Shown: positions 1-5,888, counted from the first letter of the stretch. The stretch is 6,186 nt of DNA from Chitinophagaceae bacterium UBA3961 (GCA_002385265.1 DGDD01000012.1:1-6186), one strand, 5' to 3'. The notes: generated by a model from the sequence alone, not told the origin. A program made the numbers and translations.

Positions 1-258
1 GACCGTGGAATCAACAGAAACGATACTACAGAAGATAAAAATGCTTCTTACTTTAAACGTGGAGATACCGCTAGTTTTAAGCATTGCAATATTGACAAAG
101 CAACCTACGACTTTTGGCGCACCATCGAATATAGTTATGCTTCCATCGGTAATCCATTTTCGTCTCCCACCAAAGTATTAGGGAATATCAGTAACGGCGC
201 TCTGGGTTATTTTGGCGGTTATGCCGTTATGGTAAAAACCATTGTTATACCTAAATAG
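1..258 (+). CDS. DUF4249-type protein, C-terminal 85 residues (5' end outside window)
   Basis: Reading frame 1 is open from the first base to a TAG at 256-258, giving 85 residues without a start, so the gene begins upstream of the window. The tail contains TYDFWRTIEY, then GNPFSSP, then GNISNGALGYFGGYA. This pattern (an F/Y-W helix, G-NPF-S-P, G-NI-NG-LGYFGGY) is what I recall as the C-terminal signature of DUF4249, a Bacteroidota family of predicted outer-membrane or periplasmic lipoproteins often encoded beside TonB-dependent receptors. The lipobox and N-terminal domain are not visible here, so location and partner are inferred from the family. No function is established. It is probably transcribed separately from trxB, since an 80-bp gap with its own promoter-like box follows. 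Confidence 0.72.
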   Translation, partial: DRGINRNDTTEDKNASYFKRGDTASFKHCNIDKATYDFWRTIEYSYASIGNPFSSPTKVLGNISNGALGYFGGYAVMVKTIVIPK

Positions 259-270
259 AGGTTATTCACA

Positions 271-286
271 TGTGCGCTTACGCACA
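271..286. other. Small GC-rich hairpin after the DUF4249 gene
   Basis: TGTGCG, a four-base CTTA loop and CGCACA form a perfect 6-bp inverted repeat starting 12 bases after the TAG stop. The stem does not extend further and no T-run follows on either strand, so it is not a convincing intrinsic terminator. It could be a 3'-end stabilising stem for the upstream mRNA or a short operator upstream of trxB. It lies about 22 bp upstream of the trxB -7 box, within reach of a regulator. Confidence 0.3.
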
Positions 287-307
287 AATATGCAATTCAT
301 TATATCC

Positions 308-315
308 TAAATTTG
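308..315 (+). promoter_or_regulatory. Bacteroidota -7 promoter box upstream of trxB
   Basis: TAAATTTG is an exact match to the Bacteroidota primary-sigma -7 consensus TAnnTTTG. It ends 23 bases before the trxB ATG, implying a leader of roughly 15-18 bases. I see no clear TTG-type -33 element about 19-21 bp upstream, so only the -7 part is supported. It would drive the trxB-folB-TPR operon. Confidence 0.5.
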
Positions 316-338
316 CTCCCAATTAAAGAAAAGATACT

Positions 339-1277
339 ATGAGTAGTGAAAAAGTACATTGTTTAATAATAGGCTCAGGACCAGCAGGTTATACTGCGGC
401 AATTTATGCAGCCCGTGCCAACATGAAACCTGTTTTGTACCAAGGAATTCAACCCGGAGGTCAGTTGACCATTACTACTGAGGTTGAAAACTATCCCGGA
501 TATCCGGAAGGTATCCAAGGTCCGGAAATGATGATTGATTTCGAAAAACAAGCTGTTAGAATGGGTGCTGATATCAGATATGGATTGGCAACCAAAGTTG
601 ATTTTTCGGCTCAGCCTTTTAAAGTGTGGATTGATGAAGAAAAATTAATTGAAGCCGATGCAGTCATCATTGCAACAGGTGCTTCTGCAAAATGGCTTGG
701 GTTGCCGAGCGAAGAGCGATTGAATGGTTTTGGAGTAAGTGCATGTGCCGTTTGTGACGGTTTCTTTTTCCGTGGCAAAGAAGTAGCTATTGTTGGTGCA
801 GGCGATACAGCAGCTGAAGAAGCCTTGTACTTGTCAAAGCTTTGTACAACTGTTCATATGTTGGTACGTAAAGAAGCAATGCGTGCTTCGAAGGTTATGC
901 AAGACCGAGTGCTGAATGCGCCAAACATCAAAGTGTATTGGAATAGCGAAACAGATGAAATTATTGGAGAAAACAAAGTTGAGGCGGTTCGTATCAAAAA
1001 TGTGAAATCTGGTGCCACAGAAACCATCCCTGTTCAAGGTTTCTTCGTAGCCATTGGCCACAAGCCCAATTCAGATATTTTTAGTGAATATATAGATATG
1101 GATGAGGCGGGTTATATCAAAACCATTCCAGGGTCATCAAAAACCAATGTTGAAGGCGTATTCGCTGCAGGAGATGTACAAGATAAAATCTATCGTCAGG
1201 CAGTAACAGCAGCCGGTAGCGGGTGTATGGCGGCGCTTGATGCAGAACGTTACCTTTCTGCTAAAGGCCTCGTTTAA
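339..1277 (+). CDS. trxB: Thioredoxin reductase (NADPH)
   Basis: Cytoplasmic FAD enzyme that uses NADPH to reduce thioredoxin. The 312-residue length is normal for the low-molecular-weight bacterial class. Visible motifs in order: FAD-binding GSGPAGYTAA at 12-21, PGGQL at 39-43, IIATGA at 110-115, the redox-active dithiol CAVC at 136-139 followed by DG, the second Rossmann motif GAGDTAAEEA at 153-162, and the C-terminal FAD motif GVFAAGDV at 273-280 with YRQAVTAAGSGC after it. The NADPH 2'-phosphate site, HRRxxxR in E. coli, reads VRKEAMR at 176-182; I recall that V at the first position is common in Bacteroidota enzymes, so this is not a defect. The ATG is preceded by an A-rich leader (AAAGAAAAGA) instead of a strong Shine-Dalgarno, as is usual in this phylum. 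First gene of an apparent operon, with folB 12 bp downstream. Confidence 0.96.
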   Translation: MSSEKVHCLIIGSGPAGYTAAIYAARANMKPVLYQGIQPGGQLTITTEVENYPGYPEGIQGPEMMIDFEKQAVRMGADIRYGLATKVDFSAQPFKVWIDEEKLIEADAVIIATGASAKWLGLPSEERLNGFGVSACAVCDGFFFRGKEVAIVGAGDTAAEEALYLSKLCTTVHMLVRKEAMRASKVMQDRVLNAPNIKVYWNSETDEIIGENKVEAVRIKNVKSGATETIPVQGFFVAIGHKPNSDIFSEYIDMDEAGYIKTIPGSSKTNVEGVFAAGDVQDKIYRQAVTAAGSGCMAALDAERYLSAKGLV

Positions 1278-1289
1278 ACATTTAAAAGG

Positions 1290-1652
1290 ATGGTTACAAT
1301 TGAATTAAAAGATTTATTGCTGTATAGCAAACATGGAATTTTCGAAGGGGAACCGGTATTAGCCGCCCCCTTTGAAGTTTCTGTGATCCTGAACTACCAA
1401 GAAGATCCTGAATCCGTGTTTTTTCAATTGAGCGAAACCATCGACTACGCCGCCGTTTTTGAAATTGTGAAAGTTCAAATGGACATTCCAACGCCTTTAT
1501 TAGAGCAAGTGGCTCTTAGGATCTCAATTAAATTAAAAGAAACCTATCCGCAAATCTTAGAATCGGTTGTGAGCATCTACAAGTTAAATCCGCCGGTTCG
1601 TCAGTTTGAAGGAAAATTGGGCATTCGTTTGCACAAGACGTATTCAAACTAA
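1290..1652 (+). CDS. folB: Dihydroneopterin aldolase
   Basis: Cytosolic folate-pathway enzyme that converts 7,8-dihydroneopterin to 6-hydroxymethyl-7,8-dihydropterin and glycolaldehyde. The 120-residue length is typical. The N-terminus (IELKDLLLYSKHG, 4-16) matches the family's I-L-L-YxxHG opening. The glutamate of the HG-x-x-E-x-E segment falls at E21, TIDYAAV lies at 50-56, LLEQVA at 70-75 carries the pterin-anchoring glutamate (E72), and the catalytic lysine before NPP is K98 in YKLNPPV. Together these match the Glu/Tyr/Glu/Lys active site known from the S. aureus enzyme. The AAAAGG purine run abuts the ATG with no spacer, so it is unlikely to act as a normal Shine-Dalgarno; the match of the N-terminus to the family still fixes this start. 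It lies 12 bp after trxB and 4 bp before the TPR gene. It is one of two folate genes in the window. Confidence 0.92.
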   Translation: MVTIELKDLLLYSKHGIFEGEPVLAAPFEVSVILNYQEDPESVFFQLSETIDYAAVFEIVKVQMDIPTPLLEQVALRISIKLKETYPQILESVVSIYKLNPPVRQFEGKLGIRLHKTYSN

Positions 1653-1656
1653 ATGT

Positions 1657-2409
1657 ATGAGACTATTTTGGATAACACTGTTTGCTTTTTTCAATGTTGA
1701 TACTTCATCTCAAGAAATACATCCATTTGTAAAGGAAGCGCAGCAATTGGAACGACAGTTCAATGATCAAGCAGCGTTGAACAAATACCTCGAAGCATCA
1801 AAAGCACAGCCGGGTCAAATTACTACAATTTGTAAAATAAGCGAGCTATACAGTGTTCTCGGAAAGCGTCAGAAATCAAAAGAACAAGAGAAGGCCTATA
1901 ACAAAGCGGCTAAGCAGTATGCTGAACAAGCATTGAGAATGAATCCTAATAGTAGCGATGCCAATTTTGTGATGTCGGTGGCTATGGGGAGAGCTGCTTT
2001 ATCGGAATCAGGTCAGGCTAAAATTAATGCAGTAAAAGACATCAAGCGTTATGCTGAAAAGGCCATTCAATTGGATCCCGGAAATGCCCGAGCATACCAC
2101 GTTCTGGCCCGCTGGCATTTAGAAGTAAGTAGTTTATCGAGTTTTGAAAAGTGGTTGGTAAAAGTAACTTTTGGAGCTTTGCCTGCAGCCAGTTTGGATG
2201 ATGCAATCAAATACTATGAAAAAAGTAAACAACTGAACCCTCAACTACTTCAAAATTATTTGGATTTAGCCCGATGCTTTCAAAAAAAAGAAGAAGAAAC
2301 GAAAGCCCTTACTTTCTTGCAAGTGCTTCAAAAAATGCCTGCAAATAATACAGAGGAACAGTGGGTAAAACAAGAAGGAAGCAAGCTATTGAAGGAACTT
2401 CAAGATTAG
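1657..2409 (+). CDS. Exported TPR protein resembling the RMDN (regulator of microtubule dynamics) family
   Basis: A 250-residue protein whose ATG lies 4 bp after the folB stop. An upstream in-frame ATG at 1606 would put 17 extra residues inside folB and bury the signal peptide, so 1657 is preferred. Residues 1-12 (MRLFWITLFAFF) form a basic-then-hydrophobic signal sequence, with plausible cleavage before Q19 (TSS|QE), suggesting a periplasmic location. The rest is helical with TPR-like units around 22-53, 85-98 (AEQALRMNP), 128-153 (AEKAIQLDPGNARAYHVLARW) and 179-215 (DDAIKYYEKSKQLNP, then YLDLARCF). The segment ARWHLEV-SLSSFEKWL-FGALP-AS-DDAIKYYEKSKQLNP (151-195) closely resembles the C-terminal block of eukaryotic RMDN1/RMDN3 (GRW-SLSWxEKK-FG/F-P-S-ALxxFLKAEEL-P), from memory. 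Bacterial members have no known function; TPRs usually mediate protein contacts. Its stop overlaps the convergent MATE stop by 4 bp. Confidence 0.8.
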   Translation: MRLFWITLFAFFNVDTSSQEIHPFVKEAQQLERQFNDQAALNKYLEASKAQPGQITTICKISELYSVLGKRQKSKEQEKAYNKAAKQYAEQALRMNPNSSDANFVMSVAMGRAALSESGQAKINAVKDIKRYAEKAIQLDPGNARAYHVLARWHLEVSSLSSFEKWLVKVTFGALPAASLDDAIKYYEKSKQLNPQLLQNYLDLARCFQKKEEETKALTFLQVLQKMPANNTEEQWVKQEGSKLLKELQD

Positions 2410-3764
2410 ATCTCTTTATTTTTCCATTTTTCTCCCCTCATATACCACCACGATGGAATACAGATTCCAATCCAATAGATCCATTCACTCATCCAGCCTA
2501 TTTCAATCGGTAAAAAGTAATAATCCAATACCAAGTACACATAAGTGCAATAGAGAACAATGGTGTATGCTTCAATAAGCAGCGTTATTTTAGTATTGCC
2601 ACTTCCTGTAACAGCATTCATTAAAACTGTTGAGAACGACATAAGAATCATGGCACTTGAAACAACTCTTATTACGGGAATGGCTGCTTTTACAAAGCTT
2701 GCATCTTGACCATAAATTGAAAGGAAGGTTTCCGGAAACAAATTCAATAAAATAGCCATCAATATTGAGAAGCCTGTACTTAATTGAATAATTCTATAAA
2801 GCAATGTCCATACTTCTTCTTGTTTTTTTTGTCCGATCAAATTACTTACCATGGTATTGCTGGTAGCGGCAAAAGCCCAGGTAACGGATCCAAAGAAACC
2901 GAATACATTCCGCATGGTATTTGAAATTGCCAATGCTTGCGCACCATGACCATCTATCAAAAGGAAAAAGTACTCCCAACTCATGATGCTGATGGCATGT
3001 TGAAATATCAGTGGAGCGGACATTTTCAAGATACGCTTCATATTTTCAGGATCCCACGACCAATCACTGAACAGTTTGAAACGTTTTCCAATACCCTTGG
3101 CATGAATCACCCAATACACCACAAAAAGACCAATCATTTCTGCAAATATGGAGGCGTAAGCGGCACCATTGAAGCCCAACTGGGGGAAGCCAAATTTTCC
3201 AAAAATTAATAGGTAATCGAGTAACACATTGCTCAGTGCTTCTGCAATGGTTCCGGCAACCAAATATTTGCTTTGGTTGGTTCCTACCAACAATGCATTG
3301 CGCATCTGATAAATATACAAGAAGGGGAGGCCCCAAATTCGAATGTAAAGAAAGTGAACTGCTTGGTTGTATCTGGTTGAATCCGAAATAAAGAGTTTGA
3401 AAACGTGCGGTACTAAAGTATAGGTGAGAATAATCCCCATGAGGGCTATCACCAATGAAATAAAGACACCTTGATTGAAAATTTTACCAATTTCTTCGGG
3501 CCTGTTTTCTCCAGCCCTACGGGAAATGAGTGCTTGCATTCCATTGTTCAATCCAAATCCAATAGCTGCAAAAATTAGGTAAAAAACACCCGTAACGCCT
3601 GCTACAGCCAACGCTTGATCACTGTAATGCCCCAAGAAAACATTGTTGGTAATAAAGTTCAATTGGGGAATCAGAATCGCGAAACTGATCGGCAGCGCAA
3701 TTTTAATGATTTGTGACCTACTGGTGGTCACTTGTAAAGAAGAATCAATTATTGGCTCACTCAT
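2406..3764 (-). CDS. MATE family efflux transporter
   Basis: Inner-membrane antiporter of the MatE type, predicted to expel drugs or metabolites using a cation gradient; the substrate cannot be read from sequence. From the ATG at 3764 the protein has 452 residues, normal for the family. Twelve hydrophobic segments are visible at about 19-41, 52-76, 98-124, 137-160, 167-190, 197-220, 248-270, 278-300, 320-343, 357-383, 390-415 and 418-440, in the two six-helix lobes expected. Family-like blocks include ALPISFAILIPQ and VFLGHYS in TM1, GFGLNNGMQALISRRAGE after TM2, LDYLLIFG in TM5 and NAVTGSGNTK before TM11. The position of the TM1 Asp of NorM and PfMATE is Asn (N40), while acidic residues remain at E264 and D271 (TM7) and E398 (TM11). 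An in-frame TTG at 3776 lies inside a -7 box, so the ATG is preferred. Convergent with the TPR gene, divergent from DUF3822. Confidence 0.9.
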   Translation of the reverse strand: MSEPIIDSSLQVTTSRSQIIKIALPISFAILIPQLNFITNNVFLGHYSDQALAVAGVTGVFYLIFAAIGFGLNNGMQALISRRAGENRPEEIGKIFNQGVFISLVIALMGIILTYTLVPHVFKLFISDSTRYNQAVHFLYIRIWGLPFLYIYQMRNALLVGTNQSKYLVAGTIAEALSNVLLDYLLIFGKFGFPQLGFNGAAYASIFAEMIGLFVVYWVIHAKGIGKRFKLFSDWSWDPENMKRILKMSAPLIFQHAISIMSWEYFFLLIDGHGAQALAISNTMRNVFGFFGSVTWAFAATSNTMVSNLIGQKKQEEVWTLLYRIIQLSTGFSILMAILLNLFPETFLSIYGQDASFVKAAIPVIRVVSSAMILMSFSTVLMNAVTGSGNTKITLLIEAYTIVLYCTYVYLVLDYYFLPIEIGWMSEWIYWIGICIPSWWYMRGEKWKNKEI

Positions 3765-3773
3765 ATCCGTTTG

Positions 3774-3781
3774 CAAACCTA
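3774..3781 (-). promoter_or_regulatory. Bacteroidota -7 promoter box for the MATE gene
   Basis: On the minus strand this reads TAGGTTTG, an exact match to TAnnTTTG. Only 9 bases separate it from the MATE ATG at 3764, so the transcript would be almost leaderless. A TTTG lies upstream (minus strand), but with a 12-bp spacer, too short for the usual -33 element. The box covers the alternative TTG start at 3776-3774, which argues against that start. Confidence 0.45.
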
Positions 3782-3785
3782 AGCG

Positions 3786-3793
3786 TATTTTTG
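3786..3793 (+). promoter_or_regulatory. Bacteroidota -7 promoter box for the DUF3822-rsmD-bioD operon
   Basis: TATTTTTG matches TAnnTTTG on the plus strand, 72 bases before the DUF3822 ATG, implying a leader of about 65 bases. Only 4 bp separate it from the minus-strand box, so the two polymerases would compete for the same DNA. A second, imperfect candidate, TATCATTG at 3849-3856, lies 9 bases before the ATG, the same distance as the MATE box from its start. No clear -33 element is seen for either. Confidence 0.4.
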
Positions 3794-3865
3794 CAAAGCC
3801 GAAAGGTAAAAAATCAGTTAGGGTACAGTAGTATCCAGTAATTTATAGTATCATTGCGAATCTGT

Positions 3866-4705
3866 ATGATTAAACCGGTTATCGATATTAAAATTGGCGA
3901 AGTGATGGATTCCGACCGATTGTGGACGGAATTGGGAGAGCATCATTTTACGGCCGTATGGTTAAATACGGGTAATCAGAAAGTGCAGCGCTGGTTGCAT
4001 TGCGAAATTGATACGCTTGAAGGAATTACTGTTGCCGATCAGTTGAAGCAGTTCTGGAAAGAACAGTCGGATTTAGACCACACCAGATTGGATGTAATAA
4101 TTGCCTATAATTTTATGGATGTTCACCTGTTACCGGATCATCTGTTGCAGGGAGACGGGAATAAAGCAGTAACCGACGCTTTATTAGGATCGGCCAATCG
4201 TGGGCTCGTACTAGTGGATAAGAACGACTCATTTCAAACCTCGGTACTATATAAAATTCCTCGCGAAATACACAGCTTTTTTCAAACTTTGGTAAAGCCC
4301 GGAAAGTATTGGCATATTCAAAGTTTGTTTATGCAATCAGATTTGTTGCATATGAATCAGGGGAAGCAGCTGTATCTGGTTTTTTATCATGGCAGGGTTC
4401 TAATTCGGTTGTATAATAACGGGCAACCAATGATTATTCAAATGTATGAATATCAACAACCGGAAGACATTAGTTGGTACTTGCTGAGTGTGTGTCATTT
4501 TCATCAAGTTTCGTTGGATCAAGTGTCTATAAAAGTATCCGGAATGATTCAACAAGATTCTGTTTTGTATTCAGAACTCAATAAGTACTTTAGGATCGAA
4601 CTTTATACAGAAACCGGCCAATACTTTGATTCGGAAGACGGGTCTCAAGATTATCCCTCGCATTATTTTTCACCCATTTTATCGATGAGTACATGCGTAT
4701 CATAA
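3866..4705 (+). CDS. DUF3822 family protein
   Basis: A 279-residue soluble protein of a Bacteroidota family without an assigned function. I recognise it by overall layout, by the C-terminal block YPSHYFSP at 263-270 followed by ILSMSTC, and by its position directly before rsmD, an arrangement I recall as common in the phylum. There is no signal peptide or membrane segment, so it is probably cytoplasmic. The centre holds YLVFYHGRVLIRLYNNGQPMI-type beta-strand sequence, and DVIIAYNFMDVHLLP lies near residues 73-87; these alternate strands and turns in a way compatible with an actin/Hsp70-like ATPase fold, but I see no clear phosphate-binding motif. An in-frame TTG at 3854 would add four residues (MRIC); the ATG at 3866 is preferred. 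Its last 13 bases overlap the start of rsmD, implying translational coupling and perhaps a shared role. Confidence 0.78.
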   Translation: MIKPVIDIKIGEVMDSDRLWTELGEHHFTAVWLNTGNQKVQRWLHCEIDTLEGITVADQLKQFWKEQSDLDHTRLDVIIAYNFMDVHLLPDHLLQGDGNKAVTDALLGSANRGLVLVDKNDSFQTSVLYKIPREIHSFFQTLVKPGKYWHIQSLFMQSDLLHMNQGKQLYLVFYHGRVLIRLYNNGQPMIIQMYEYQQPEDISWYLLSVCHFHQVSLDQVSIKVSGMIQQDSVLYSELNKYFRIELYTETGQYFDSEDGSQDYPSHYFSPILSMSTCVS

Positions 4706-5238
4706 GTGGATCTTTAGGTGGGCGTAGAATTAATCCGCCGGCTAAAATGCCGCACACCCGACCAACAACCGATATAGCAAAAGAAGGGCTTTTCAATATC
4801 ATTCAAAGCAATATTGAAATTGAAGGAATTCAAACTTTAGACTTGTTTGGCGGAACGGGGAGCATTAGCTATGAACTGGCATCAAGAGGGGCAAAGGAGC
4901 TCACCATTGTAGAAAAAGATCCGGAGATGTACGAGTTTATTTGCAAAACTGCCGCCGCATTGAAATTAGCGCAACTCAAGGTAGTGCGAATGGAAGTATT
5001 CAAATTCATTGAGCAATGCAATGGGCAATTCGATTTTATATTTGCCGGACCTCCGTATGCGCTTACTACAATTGATGAGTTGCCACTAAAAATTTTTGAG
5101 AAAAATTTACTGAAACCCGGAGGATGGTTTGTATTGGAGCATACTCCACGAAATAACTACGAACATTTAGAACAATTTGCCACAGCTCGCAACTACGGCA
5201 CTACTATTTTCTCAATTTTTCTGAACCGAGTAAAGTAA
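4693..5238 (+). CDS. rsmD: 16S rRNA (guanine966-N2)-methyltransferase RsmD
   Basis: Predicted to methylate N2 of G966 in 16S rRNA using S-adenosylmethionine, during 30S assembly. The 181-residue length is normal. Family motifs: MRIISGSLGGRRI at 1-13, the substrate-side motif RPTTDIAKEGLFNI at 23-36, SAM-binding motif I LDLFGGTGSISYELASRGA at 49-67, the acidic strand-2 end VEKD at 73-76, and motif IV at 113-123. Motif IV reads FDFIFAGPPYA, with Gly119 where the family normally has the Asp of DPPY, which contacts the target amino group. The codon is GGA (5047-5049); reaching an Asp codon needs two base changes, so a single-base read error does not explain it. LLKPGGWFVLEH (about 136-147) is the conserved late strand. 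The ATG lies 13 bp inside DUF3822. Identity is secure; activity is less so. Confidence 0.9.
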   Translation: MRIISGSLGGRRINPPAKMPHTRPTTDIAKEGLFNIIQSNIEIEGIQTLDLFGGTGSISYELASRGAKELTIVEKDPEMYEFICKTAAALKLAQLKVVRMEVFKFIEQCNGQFDFIFAGPPYALTTIDELPLKIFEKNLLKPGGWFVLEHTPRNNYEHLEQFATARNYGTTIFSIFLNRVK

Positions 5239-5241
5239 AGG
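5237..5241 (+). promoter_or_regulatory. Shine-Dalgarno-like site that fixes the bioD start
   Basis: AAAGG overlaps the end of the rsmD stop and sits 5 bases before the ATG at 5247. This is proper spacing for that ATG and far too close for the alternative in-frame GTG at 5241, whose first base lies inside the motif. It is one of few plausible Shine-Dalgarno sites in the window. Confidence 0.45.
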
Positions 5242-5246
5242 TGTTT

Positions 5247-5888
5247 ATGACACAGGAAAATGTGTTTTTTGTAACCGGAATTGGAACCGGAGTAGGAAAG
5301 ACAATTGTATCAGCAATTTTAGTGGAAGCCTTGAAAGCCGATTATTGGAAGCCCATTCAAGCGGGAAGAGACCCCGATACCGACGCTGCTACGGTAAAAA
5401 AATTGATTTCAAACAAGAATTCGGTTATCCATCCCTCTGTTTATGAACTTGAAACCCCAGCATCTCCACATCAAGCCGCTAGGATTGAAAAAGTTGATAT
5501 TGCCCTTGAAAAAATTGTTGCACAGGTTCCACAAATTTCTCGTACCTTAATAGTTGAAGGTGCAGGAGGTATACAGGTACCGATAAATGAAGATATTTTT
5601 ATCACTGATCTCATTGCTGTACTTCACGCAAAAGTAATTTTAGTGAGCCGTAATTATCTTGGAAGTTTAAATCATTCATTGTTAACTGCGGACTTTTGCA
5701 AAAACAGACAAATCTCTGTAGCTGGTTGGGTTTTCGTAGGGTATGATTCAACTTACGAAAATGATTTGGTTCGTTGGACCGGTTACCCCAAGTTAGCTTC
5801 AGTACCCGATGTAGACGATCCTGGTAATCTCTTTGTTAAGGCTTTAGCTGATTCGTTGAGCGAGTCAATAAAAGAGACACTATGCTGA
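5247..5888 (+). CDS. bioD: ATP-dependent dethiobiotin synthetase
   Basis: Penultimate step of biotin synthesis: closes the ureido ring of 7,8-diaminopelargonate with CO2 and ATP, in the cytoplasm. From ATG 5247 the protein has 213 residues, close to the usual 215-230. Motifs: P-loop GIGTGVGKT at 11-19, KPIQAG with the catalytic lysine K35, the Asp-rich DPDTDAAT at 43-50, ASPHQAAR at 72-79 (substrate loop), VEGAGG at 103-108 (the Mg/ATP glutamate strand) and VSRNYLGSLNHSLLT at 133-147. The strand that normally reads GWVxN or GVVxNG, whose Asn recognises adenine in the E. coli enzyme (N175), reads GWVFVG at 160-165, so that Asn is Val164. The core catalytic residues are intact, so I expect activity, perhaps with altered nucleotide preference. 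No other biotin gene is in the window. It lies 8 bp after rsmD and overlaps the cyclo-ligase gene by 7 bp. Confidence 0.92.
   Translation: MTQENVFFVTGIGTGVGKTIVSAILVEALKADYWKPIQAGRDPDTDAATVKKLISNKNSVIHPSVYELETPASPHQAARIEKVDIALEKIVAQVPQISRTLIVEGAGGIQVPINEDIFITDLIAVLHAKVILVSRNYLGSLNHSLLTADFCKNRQISVAGWVFVGYDSTYENDLVRWTGYPKLASVPDVDDPGNLFVKALADSLSESIKETLC

Larger units (their letters stand above)
3769..3797. promoter_or_regulatory. Pair of TTTGCAAA palindromes in the divergent promoter, candidate operator
   Basis: GTTTGCAAAC (3769-3778) is a perfect 10-bp palindrome and TTTGCAAA (3790-3797) a perfect 8-bp one. Their centres, 3773/3774 and 3793/3794, are exactly 20 bp apart, about two helical turns, so both sites face the same side of the DNA. 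Each overlaps the TTTG part of one of two divergent -7 boxes. Part of the symmetry follows from having TTTG promoter ends in both directions, so this may be promoter architecture and not a regulator site. No regulator gene is present in the window. Confidence 0.35.

Noticed and set aside
864..887. TrxB NADPH motif VRKEAMR as a sign of altered cofactor use
   Set aside because: Both key basic positions and the final Arg remain, and I recall Val at the first position in many Bacteroidota TrxB proteins.
1606..1656. Upstream in-frame ATG giving the TPR protein 17 more residues
   Set aside because: It lies wholly inside folB and would place charged residues ahead of a clear signal sequence that begins at the ATG at 1657.
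2389..2427. Intrinsic terminator at the end of the TPR gene
   Set aside because: The 6-bp stem has only two G-C pairs and the T-rich stretch begins several bases away, so it is too weak to annotate.
2937..3336. Open frames of 90 codons on both strands within the MATE gene
   Set aside because: Both are out of frame with a well-conserved membrane protein and their translations show no domain-like pattern; they are shadows.
3765..3776. TTG start adding four residues to the MATE protein
   Set aside because: A normal ATG follows four codons later, and the TTG lies within the predicted -7 box.
3770..3797. TTTG elements as -33 boxes of the divergent promoters
   Set aside because: The spacer to each -7 box is 12 bp, much shorter than the roughly 19-21 bp expected in Bacteroidota.
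3643..3831. Plus-strand 62-codon open frame across the MATE 5' end and promoter
   Set aside because: It is antisense to conserved MATE sequence, has no recognisable family features, and runs through the divergent promoter region.
3854..3865. TTG start adding four residues to DUF3822
   Set aside because: The ATG at 3866 is a stronger start codon and the extra residues (MRIC) add nothing family-like.
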